From Humulus lupulus (Eukaryota > Streptophyta > Magnoliopsida > Rosales > Cannabaceae): a stretch of DNA of 64,000 nt. The translations under genes and the position numbers were made by a program. Numbering within the stretch: position 1 is the stretch's first letter; the number at the start of each line of letters is the position of its first letter. Below the pieces are notes generated by a model. That model saw only the letters and a list, made by a program, of their open reading frames with translations, was not told the origin of the DNA and did not search any database. Where the stretch lies: assembly GCF_963169125.1 (NCBI RefSeq), contig NC_084796.1, forward strand, positions 87,714,888-87,778,887, read 5' to 3'. This document shows positions 10,564 to 20,005 of this stretch, in pieces.

Positions 10564-11062
10564 TTTACCATGTACATGGGTTAGAACTATGATATATGTT
10601 TATAGTGTATGTTATATGTTTATAGTTTATGTTTATGTTTATGTTTCATGCTTTTAGTAGATTTTCCTTGCTGGGCATTAGGCTCATTCCTTTGTTTTAT
10701 ATGTGCAGGAAAATAGTTATGGTGGCGGGAAGTTTCTTGGCGGCTTGGGATTGTGTATTGAGGGAGAATGGATTCGGTGGACTGCGTGAATAATTCGAGG
10801 ACGAAGTTGTTTTAGTCATTTCAATTATGCTTTATATGTATTTTCCGCACTTTGTTTTGTAACGAATTTTAAGATTTAAGTTATGTTTTATTTTCAAACA
10901 ATGGGATCCCATATCCTACCCTGAATTTTTTTATGTATTTTAACCTTTGTTTTACAGTTTAATAAAGTTATGACTATTTCGTATGAAAGTTTTCTTAAGA
11001 ATAGTGTCTGTGTATAAGTAGTATTAATGGTCCAAAGTCTAGAATAAGTTGGGTCACTACAG

Positions 11063-11075
11063 TTGGTATCAAAGA
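11063..11075 (+). promoter_or_regulatory. Primer binding site of H
   Basis: TTGGTATCAAAGA starts two bases after the LTR end. It matches the complement of plant initiator methionine tRNA (TGGTATCAGAGC) with two differences. Confidence 0.8.
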
Positions 11076-11197
11076 AACGGTTCATTCGCATGAAGTTCTT
11101 TTTGATACACACACTCAAAGCTCTGAATATGACTGCCAAGTAAGTGTTTAAGTTATAGTTATTATGTTTATATGTATAGCTAACGATTTTAGCCTTT

Positions 11198-11677
11198 ATG
11201 TTTCAGTTAAGAATGAACAAAGCATTAACTTATGAGGATATCCAAGCCATTAAGGCTTTAAAAAGAATTAGAGAACTGAGAAACACCGTAGGAGTGCTAG
11301 AAAGAATCACTCAAAGATTGCTTTTGTTCCACAGGGAGATAGGTCACCTCCAAGAATCTAAGCAGATCATGATGAGATCAACGGAGCACATTTTAGTAAT
11401 TAGACTTTTTAGAGATTATCCTACCGTGATTGCAGCCTTAGAAGAAATTTGGGAGATGATAGATGATGAAGACGAATTGCCAGTAGCTATGAGATATTGT
11501 TTTCTCATACTTAGATTCACTTCAAAAATAGAATTTCAGCTTACAAATGAACAAAAACATAGAATTTTTACGAATCTTCCTCGAGGGCATTTTGAGGCAC
11601 AAGACAATGATGACTATGAAGAGATGGATGACGATATGTTAAATGAAGGATCGAATGTAGAAGATCCCGATTATTAG
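11198..11677 (+). CDS. Extra ORF upstream of gag in H, unknown product (159 aa)
   Basis: An open frame of 159 codons between the primer site and gag. A second ATG at 11213 (MNKALTYEDI) may be the true start. The N-terminal two thirds look helical and basic (IKALKRIRELRNTVGVLERI). The last 30 residues are strongly acidic (DNDDYEEMDDDML). I see no zinc finger, protease, membrane segment or signal peptide, and I do not recognise the family. It is odd that this frame is intact while gag and pol of the same element are broken. The other Tekay elements here have no space for it: their gag starts soon after the primer site. A candidate accessory protein. A chance ORF is not excluded. Confidence 0.55.
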   Translation: MFQLRMNKALTYEDIQAIKALKRIRELRNTVGVLERITQRLLLFHREIGHLQESKQIMMRSTEHILVIRLFRDYPTVIAALEEIWEMIDDEDELPVAMRYCFLILRFTSKIEFQLTNEQKHRIFTNLPRGHFEAQDNDDYEEMDDDMLNEGSNVEDPDY

Positions 11678-12201
11678 AATAGACTAGTTTCATTGTTTAT
11701 TTTAATTTATTATTTGTTTTCTTTTATGATTGTAAATAGTGAAAACTTTTTTTTCCAAATTAATATCAATGTTATTTTTTTAACATGTATGAGTTTGATT
11801 TTTCTTTTGCAATCATAATAAATAATGACTAAGTTCGGTTAGGGTGGATACAAATCAATGAACCGAGTTTCTATATTGAGAGTTAGGGGGCCATAGTAGT
11901 GGGAACGATTTTACTGATCCCAGCCCTCCCTCAATATGGTTAACTTTGGAACAAAGATGAGTTTCGAGCCTGAGAATTAAGTCATATAGGATGATTAGAA
12001 AAAGACTTAGAAAATAATAAAGATGGCTTATTTTTCTAAGTATAGAAACCCACTCTAATAATAAAGAAGACGTATATAATTTTCATAAGAAGTCATAATT
12101 AATAGGTACGAGTTATGTTTATTTAGATTAAGTTTTTTCCTTAGAGCCTATTAGGGTAAAGTTCTAACATATTTTTCTCAATTGTTAGAACTCTATTGAA
12201 G
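11678..12201 (+). other. Leader between the extra ORF and gag in H
   Basis: AT-rich, non-coding. It holds the structured motif at 11871-11939. Nothing else is recognised. Confidence 0.5.
11871..11939 (+). promoter_or_regulatory. Predicted structured RNA motif, Gypsy H leader
   Basis: Outer helix ATATTGAG (11873-11880) with CTCAATAT (11930-11937), extendable by two pairs. Inside: AGTTA, GGGGGCC (11886-11892), inner stem TAGTAG/TTACTG with wobble pairs, a loop with TGGGAACGA, then TCCCAGCCCTCC. Element by element this copies the Copia motif at 5385-5452, with the outer helix changed on both sides. It is 264 nt upstream of the gag ATG. Confidence 0.65.
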
Positions 12202-13426
12202 ATGCCACTCCGAAGATCTGCTTGCACCAACAGAAATGCCTCCAACACTACTCCGACGAACAATGAAGCCCCTCCAGTTCGCAGAAGGGGAGTGCATGTT
12301 GCTGCCAGCCGCAATGCGCCGCCACCACCGCCAGTTGACAACACTGCGGAAATCGCCAGACTACGACAACAAGTTGAGGAGTTATTGCAGTAACAGCGAC
12401 AACAAGCTCAGCCTCAGACTCAGCCTCAGCCTCCGCCTCCGCCTCCGCCTCCGCCGCAACCACAGCCACAGCAAATGGCCTCAGCACCCCCAACAAGTTG
12501 GTCCATATGGGGGATGGCCAGTGGTGAATTATGCACCATATCCAGTTCAGCACATGGAGCCAGTTTATGAGCGGTTTCGTAAGCAACACGCTCCAAACTT
12601 CGAAGGGACTACAGACCCCTTCGAGGCAGAAGAGTGGCTCAAGAATGTGGAGCCAATCCTGATGCACATGAATCTAGGCAATGCGGACCGCATATCCTAT
12701 GTTTCGTCTCTGCTCAAGAAAGATGCCAGAATATGGTGGGACTTAGTCCAGCAGACGCATGATGTTTCCACCATGACTTGGACCCGATTTGTGGAGCTGT
12801 TCCACAAAAAGTATTATAATTCGGCTGTCATCGCTTCAAGAGTGGAGGAGTTCGCTGGCCTGAAGCAAGGGAGTTTATCAGTGGCAAAATATGCTCAGCA
12901 GTTCGACCGATTAGCTAAGTTCGCACTGGAAATGGTTCCAACTAACTATCTGAGGGTTTCTAAGTTTGTTAGAGGACTTCGACCGAAGATCGAGCTAGGG
13001 ATTAAGCTAGCAAACCCAGGAAATACTACATATGCCGATGTTCTAGAAACGACAATAAAAGTAGAAAGGTTGCAGGCTAATGTTAGTAAAGAAGAAGCCA
13101 GTAAGCCTGAGCCTAGACAGTAGAGTCAACCTTAGACTAGTCGGAACAAAAACCACCACAACAACAGCAATCAGTCCAGCAACAACAACAATGGTCAGAA
13201 AAGAAAGCATCCTGACAATAAGCAGCACGACAACGATAAAAGGGCACAGACGAATAATGGAATTAGTAGGTCGGGTTATGTAGAATACCCGCAATGTACT
13301 AAGTGCCAGAAGAAACATCCTAGTGAATGATGGGCAAATACCAAGCGATGTTACAACTGCGGTCAAAAAGGACACCGGAAGAAAGAATGTCCTCAGCTCA
13401 AGCCAGAAGGGAAAAAGGAAGATAAG
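12202..13426 (+). pseudogene. gag: H gag (frameshifted)
   Basis: Starts at ATG 12202 (MPLRRSACTNRN). The first frame stops at 12391. The homology continues in another frame with the retrotransposon Gag core (VYERFRKQHAPNFEG, RIWWDLVQQ, FHKKYYNSAV, LRPKIELGI) to 13123, where stops follow. A CCHC zinc knuckle (CYNCGQKGHRKKEC) is intact at 13349-13390. The proline/glutamine-rich linker is a CAGCCT/CCTCCG microsatellite at 12407-12470, a likely slip site. Confidence 0.85.
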
Positions 13427-16400
13427 ATGGTTCCTACCAGGGTATTTTCCTTGACCCAAGGAGAGGCTGATGCTAGCAATAAAGTGGTCACAGGTCAGGT
13501 TTCTATCCTCAATAATATATGTTCAGTATTATTTGATTCGGGAGCCACTCATTCATATATCTCGTTAGGAATGATAGAAAAACTAGACAAACCTTGTGAA
13601 AGATTTAGAACTAGGTTTGTAACCGAGTTGCCTTCGGGCAATATAGTTCTATCATCACGGATAGTATGAGGTGTACTGATCAAGATTGAGGACGTAGAAT
13701 TAGAAGGAGACCTGATAGAACTGGAGATCAAGGACTTTGACGTGATACTAGGCATGGACTGGCTAGCACGGCATGGCCCAACCATCGACTACAAATGCAA
13801 GAAAGTGACGTTCGAGACTCCTGACGGCTAGAGACTATGCTTCATGGGACAAGTTTCAGGACTACGCACCCCGCTAGTATCATCTCTCAAAGCTCAAAGG
13901 ATGATAGAAAAAGGGTGTCAAGCATTCTTAGCCAACATCACAGATGTAGTAAAGGAAACACTGCTTAAGGTTGGGGACATCCACATTGTAAGAGAATTCC
14001 CAGAAGTATTTCCTGATGACTTACCAGGATTGCCACTGACTCAGGAAATTGACTTCACGATAGAATTAGTACCGGGCACCAAGCCTATCTCCAAGGACAC
14101 CATACCAGAATGGCACCTACAGAACTCAAGGAGTTAAAGACGCAGCTACAAGAACTCCTAGACTTGGGCTTCTTTAGACTGAGCATTCTCCATGGGGAGC
14201 ACTAGTTCTATTTGTGAAGAAAAAGGACGGAAGCATGCAGATGTGCATAGAATACCACGAGCTAAATAAGGTAACGATTAAGAATAAGTACCCGCTACCC
14301 CGGATTGATGACTTGTTTGATCAACTTCGAGGTGCGACCGTGTTTTCAAAGATTGATTTACGGTCCGGGTACCATTAGCTCAAGGTGTGGGGAGAGGATA
14401 TTTTTAAGACAGCTTTTAGAACTCGTTATGGGCATTACGATTTCTTAGTTATGTCTTTCATTCTTACCAATGCTTCAGCCGCGTTTATGGACTTAAGGAA
14501 TAGGGTCTTCAAGGACTACTTGGATGAATTCGTTGTAGTGTTCATTGACGACATCTTAGTATACTCAAGGGACGAAGTCGAACACGAGGAACATTTAAGG
14601 TTGATCTTATCACGACTAAAGGAGCATCAACTCTATGCCAAATTCAAGAAATGCGAGTTTTGGCTTTCGCAAGTGGCGTTCCTCGGGCACATTATATCCA
14701 AGGACGGAGTTGTAGTAGACCTATCTAAGGTAGAGGCTATGAAGGATTGGCCAAGACCAAAGAACGCATCTGAAGTAAGGAGCTTTCTAGGATTAGCAGG
14801 TTATTATCGGAGGTTTGTAGAGGGCTTTTCTAAGATAGCCACTCCGCTCACCAACCTGACCTGGAAATAGCAAAGATTCAAAGGGACTGATAAATGTGAA
14901 GAAAGCTTTCAGTTGCTTAAGGATAAGCTTTGCTCACCACTAGTACTCTGTGTACCGACACCCAATGATAAGTTTGTAGTCTACTGCGATGCGTCGAAGC
15001 AAGGGTTGGGTTGCGTACTGATGCAGAATGACAAGGTGATAGCCTACGCCTCAAGGCAGTTGAAGGAGTACGAGCAACGCTATCCAACTAACGATATGGA
15101 GCTGGCAGCGATGGTCTTTGTGTTGAAAATCTGGCGCCATTATCTTTACGAAGAATGGTGCGAGATTTATACAGACCACAAAAGTTTAAAGTACTTCTTT
15201 CCTCAGAAGGAGCTCAACATGAGGCAGCGCAGGTGGTTAGAGCTAGTAAAGGATTACGACTGCGAAATACCATACCACCCAGGAAAGGCAAATGTAGTTG
15301 CCGATGCGCTAAGTAGGAAGAATTATGGAAGTTTAGCAGCACTAGCCGGAATAGAAAAGCCGCTGCAGCAGGAGCTGATAAATGCCGAAATAGAAGTAGT
15401 TATCGATAAGCTGGCTAATTGTCTATCCAGCCAAATCTGCTAGAAGATATACGGATTGGGCAAGAGCATGATGACACATTAGTAGTGCATATGGATGTAG
15501 TTCGAGAAGATAAGGTCGCAGATTTCTCAATATCAAGTCAAGGGTTATTGAGATATAAGGATCGGGTATGCGTGCCGATGATCAAAGGATTAAGATGACG
15601 ATTCTAGAATAAGCGCACAGTACCCTGTACTCAGTTCACCCAGGGTCGACCAAGATGACTCACGATCTTAAAACAATTTATTGGTGGCCAGGAATGAAGA
15701 AGGATATAGCAGAATTTATGTCTAAGTGTTTAATATGCCAGCAAGTGAAAGCAGAGCATCAGCGGTCTGCAGGCTTATTGCAACCACTTAGCGTACCAGA
15801 ATGGAAATGGGACGATATAGCTATGGATTTTGTGACAGGTTTGCCACGAACAAGTAAGCAGCATGATTCAGCTTGGGTAGTAATAGATAGACTAACCAAG
15901 TCCGCTCATTTCCTGCTTGTTAAGAATTCATACACAGCGGATCAATACGCAGACATCTATGTCCAAGAGATAGTAAGGTTGCATAGAATCCCCAAGACAA
16001 TAGTGTGTGATAGAGGATCGATGTTTACATCGAGATTTTGGGGAAGTTTACAGAAAACCATGGGTACTAAGTTAAGTATTAGTACAACTTTTCATCCTCA
16101 GACAGACGGTCAGTCCGAGTGCACCATACAGATTTTAGAAGATATGTTGCGTGCTAGTGTACTTGATTTCAGAGGATCGTGGAATAAGTACTTACCGCTA
16201 ATAGAGTTCTCCTACAACAATAGCTACCAGTCAACGATCGGTATGACACCTTATGAGTTACTTTATGGAAGAAGGTGCAGATCGCCGTTACATTGGGACG
16301 AGGTAGGAGAAAGGTAGCTTCTCGGTCCTGAAGCTGTTAGACAAGCTCAAGAAGTAGTAGCGCTAATTAGAAAGCGTATGCTCGCTGCTCAAAGTCGTCA

Positions 16401-16866
16401 GAAAAGCTGTGTGGATGATAAGCGGCGTGACGTGGAATTCAAAGTCGGAGATCAAGTCTTCCTGAAGATATCTCTTATGAAAGGTGTGAAGCGATTTGGG
16501 AAGAAAGGCAAGCTTAGACCTCATTTTATAGGTCCTTTTGAGATATTGGACAAAGTGGGATCAGTTGTGTATAGATTAGCCCTACCGCCAACCCTAGTAG
16601 ATAGCCACAACGTGTTCCAAATCTCAATGCTACGAAAGTATGTGTCAGACCCATCGCACGTCCTCAAGTACGATACGATAGCAATCCAAAAAGACTTGAG
16701 TTACGAGGAACAACCGGTTAGCATCCTAGATAGAGGGATGACGCAGTTATGGTCCAAGAGTATTATGATAGTCAAAGTCCTATGGAGTAATAGTTCTGAA
16801 CAGGAGGCAACGTGGGAATTGGAGGAAGACATGCAAGCCAGGTATCCGGAATTGTTTGGTAAGTAA
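13427..16866 (+). pseudogene. pol: H pol: protease, RT, RNase H, integrase, chromodomain-like tail
   Basis: Protease with DSGATHSYIS near 13538. Reverse transcriptase about 14100-14870 with FIDDILVYS near 14545 but stops near 14376 and 14867. RNase H ([12 protein letters not shown], near 14978) to DALSRK near 15305. Integrase zinc finger and core 15655-16317 with MDFVTGLP, CDRGSMFTS and QTDGQSE. Tail 16378-16866 ending in a chromodomain-like segment (VKVLWSN, ATWELEEDM, YPELF). Such tails can guide integration into heterochromatin in chromoviruses. At least five stops or frameshifts make it inactive. Confidence 0.88.
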
Positions 16867-16902
16867 ATTTCGAGGACAAAATTTTTTTTAGTAGGGGAGA
16901 AT

Positions 16903-18816
16903 TGTAGAGTCCAAGAACTTTACTTAGCTACTAGCTAGCAATAGTTGTAGTATGTTTATTACTGTGGATTTGGTTCAAGCCGAGACTTAGTTGAACACTC
17001 GTAGCAACACTTATAGATTTTATAAGTTTAACCTATAGTTTAAGAATATTAATCATAACATAAGGTTTGATTAATATAGGTGATTATGAAGATGATATTT
17101 ATTATACTATAAGGTTTATATAGACCCAATAAGATAATGACACTTGTTATGTGCATGTTTATTGAGAAATTAAGTATTTTTGAGAAATAGTTTATTAAGA
17201 GTAAGATTTGAAAATCCCAGAGTCTGCCAGCAGCTTTGAAATCGTTATAGGACTCAGTCAAAGTTGTTTACTCAATTCAAATTAGGCTGACAAAGTGCAG
17301 TTACGTGTATAATATTTCAGCGTATGCCGATATATCGCAGCTCTAGAGGGTGATATATCGCCACTCGGGGAATACAAAAAACACGTAACTTCGCACGAAC
17401 ACTTCGACGAGCCTCGGGAACACAAGCCCAAGCGATATATCACCTACCATGGGCGATATATCGGCTTTAGGGAAAGTTTTTCAAACAATTGTGAAACTGA
17501 GCTCATTTTTATTCCATAACCTCTTAATAAGCCTCAAAATATTTTGACCGAGTCTTAAGCCTCTGCTGAATAATTACTCAAATGTTTTTCAATTAAAAGG
17601 TCATTATTTTTATTCAAGCTAAAAGAAGATCTTTTAATTATTGACCTCTATCAATAGGACCTAGTACCCAACCATTTTTTTCATTCTTCAAGATGAGTTC
17701 AGAGCCTTCAAGCTGCTAGGTTTACTTTAGAGTGTTAAACACTTGGGTTGGGGTTATAAGCTTTATCATTTTGAGCTTATTAAACACTTGGGAAGTAAGG
17801 TTAATAGTGTGTATTTCGATTTCGAGGTGTAGTTCGGTCATAGTGCATTCAAAGGTATTCCTATTCCTAGTTCATTTTTGTATATTTCATTAATTTTTAT
17901 AGTTTTCCTCTACTCAAATCCTAATTCAGTATTTTCCATTCTTGGTTAGGCATCTAAGTTCTTTGAACTTGAGGTTTCATTTCGGTAAGCTCTTCTTCTC
18001 GGTGGTTTATATTCATTTTTTTTCATCTCCTTCTTTTAGAAATACTCACCTTCTCATTAATGGTTTTTAGGAGTGTTCCAAAATCCGTCCTTGCTCTCAC
18101 ATCCCGGTATTTGGTAAGGAAAATAGGATAGTTATTATATGATTATGTTATAATATGTTTTTATATGTTATGATATATGTATGTTTTGGGGCTTGTAGTT
18201 GCTTAAATAGCAAATCCCAACCCTTTTATGTTTTTGGGGCATATAGTTGCTTAGCTAGCAAACCTCATTATATTTTGAGGCTTATAGTTGCTTAGTTAGC
18301 AAACCCCAATGTTTACCATGTACATGGGTTAGAACTATGATATATGTTTATAGTGTATGTTATATGTTTATAGTTTATGTTTATGTTTATGTTTATGTTT
18401 CATGCTTTTAGTAGATTTTCCTTGCTGGGCATTAGGCTCATTCCTTTGTTTAATATGTGCAGGAAAATAGTTATGGTGGCAGGAAGATTCTTGGCAGCTT
18501 GGGATTGTGTATTGAGGGAGAATGGATTTGGTGGACTGCGTGAACGATTCGAGGACGAAGTTGTTTTTAGTCATTTCAGTTATGCTTTATATGTATTTTC
18601 CGCACTTTGTTTTGTAACAAATTTTAAGATTTAAGTTATGTTTTATTTTCAAACAATGGGATCCCATATCATATCCTGAATTTTTATGTATTTTAACCTT
18701 TGTTTTACAGTTTTTAAAAAAGTTATGACTATTTCGTATGAAATTTTTCTTAAGAATAATGTCTGTGTATAAGTAGTGTTAATGGTCCAAAGTCTAGAAT
18801 AAGTTGGGTCACTACA
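16903..18816 (+). repeat. 3' LTR of H
   Basis: Starts TGTAGAGTCC directly after the purine-rich AGGGGAGAA and ends GGTCACTACA before the second TCCAG. It carries the same cassette (17326-17465), tandem array (18184-18310) and TGGGATCCCA palindrome (18657-18666) as the 5' copy. Confidence 0.93.
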
Positions 18817-19679
18817 TCCAGATCATTTTGGATAGAAAGAACAAACTCTTAGCTCTATCGCAAGCAGCTTACATAGATAAAGTGCTTGAACGTTTCTCAA
18901 TGACAAATTCCAAGAGATGATGTCTACCGTCTCGCCATGAAATTCATCTTTTAAAGAAGCAGTCTCGCCAGGCTCATGAAGAGGAAGATCCAATGAGAAA
19001 AGTTCCTTACGCATCTGTGGTTGGAAGTCTGATGTATGATATGTTGTGTACTAGACCAGATACCTGTTGTGCAATGGGAGTAGTGAGCAGGTATCAGTCA
19101 AACCCAGGATCGGAACATTGGATAGCAGTTAAGCATATTCTAAAGTATTTAAGGCGAACTAGGCATTATATGTTAGTCTACAAGGGTGGTGTTCTGAACC
19201 TTATAGGCTACACCGATTCAGATTTTCAGACTGATGTCGATGACAAGAAGTCTACTTCTGGAATGGTGTTTACTCTTGGGGGTGGAGCTATGATATGGAG
19301 AAGCGTAAAATAGTCTGCAATCTCAGATTCCACCATGGAGGCTGAGTACATAGTTGCGTCTGAAGCAGCTTAGGAAATAGTCTGGCTAAAGAAGTTCTAT
19401 TTAGATCTTGGTGTTATTCTAGAAATGGATAAGTTGCTTGTGTTGTTTTATGACAACATAGGAGCGATAGCCAACTCGAAAGAACCTCGAAGTCACAAGA
19501 AGAGTAAGCATATAGAAAGGAAGTATCACATTATTCGAGAATATGTGGCCAGGGGAGATGTGAAGGTAATGATGATTGCATCTGAAGGCAATCTTGCAGA
19601 TCTGTTTACAAAGACATTACCAGAAGCTACATTTGATAAGCATATCAAAGAAATGGGATTAGTAGAATTAAGTCGTTAG
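18817..19679 (+). pseudogene. pol: Copia K pol, 3' part: end of RT and RNase H
   Basis: Resumes the reverse transcriptase after H (ILDRKNKLLALSQAAYI), with a frameshift near 18917. Connection domain VVGSLMYDMLCTRPD follows. The RNase H region has GYTDSDFQTD, a stop near 19312, STMEAEY, and the end HIERKYHIIRE...DLFTKTLPE. The final codons reach a stop at 19679, the normal end of Copia Pol. Inactive. Confidence 0.85.
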
Positions 19680-19690
19680 TTTCAATTAGT

Positions 19691-20003
19691 GAAAGTGGGA
19701 GTTTGCTGGGGTTTTATGCCCTAATTAAAACTCAATTTCTTTGTAATCTCATTTATTATCAATAAAAGAATAGAAATCATTTTTTTATTTGGTCAATCAC
19801 GTTGCTCACATGTTTTATTTTCATGATTATTTGTTTAATATAAACTTCTATTAAATCCAGAGCATATAGCTAATCGTATTTATAGTGACGTAATCACAGT
19901 GGAATATAAATATGATTATATGTTCCAAGATAAGTTAGTCCTAAGATTAGTCAGTGCACAAGATTTACACTGACATGCCAATCTGCGATATGATCTACTT
20001 ACA
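19691..20003 (+). repeat. Purine tract and truncated 3' LTR of Copia K
   Basis: GAAAGTGGGAG (19691-19701) is the purine tract. The LTR starts TGCTGGGGTTTT at 19704 and contains AATAAAAG. It breaks off near 20003, where sequence of element G on the other strand begins. About 300 bp of LTR remain. Confidence 0.75.
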
Positions 20004-20005
20004 CT

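Larger units (their letters stand above)
9132..11061 (+). repeat. 5' LTR of H
   Basis: Begins TGTAGAGTCC and ends GGTCACTACA. Inside are a palindromic cassette of GATATATC words (9577-9718), a three-unit tandem repeat (10436-10563), the motif CCTTGCTGGGC near 10668 and the palindrome TGGGATCCCA (10902-10911). Compared with the 3' LTR it has an extra GTA-type microsatellite near 9164-9190. Confidence 0.93.
9132..18816 (+). mobile_element. Ty3/Gypsy chromovirus H (Tekay-like), complete, 9685 bp
   Basis: LTRs of 1930 bp (9132-11061) and 1914 bp (16903-18816) flank a primer site, an extra ORF, gag and pol in the order protease, reverse transcriptase, RNase H, integrase, chromodomain-like tail. 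The target duplication TCCAG is perfect (9127-9131 and 18817-18821). Removing it restores the Copia reverse transcriptase frame (VLGIQ then ILDRKNK). I count roughly 55-60 differences between the LTRs, about 3 percent, so it is not recent. Gag and pol carry several stops. Confidence 0.95.
3138..20003 (+). mobile_element. Ty1/Copia retrotransposon K, split by Gypsy element H
   Basis: Order on the plus strand: partial 5' LTR, long leader, gag, protease remnant, integrase, reverse transcriptase, RNase H, purine tract, partial 3' LTR. The order integrase before reverse transcriptase defines Copia. Element H interrupts the reverse transcriptase at 9131/18817. The left end was cut by insertion of Tat element A and the right end by a breakpoint into element G. 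All coding parts carry stops or deletions, so the element is dead. Confidence 0.88.

Noticed and set aside
11136..11209. Possible intron (GTAAGT to TTTCAG) before the extra ORF of H
   Set aside because: Joining the upstream ATG exon to the ORF gives an immediate stop, so it does not extend the protein. A leader intron remains possible but unsupported.
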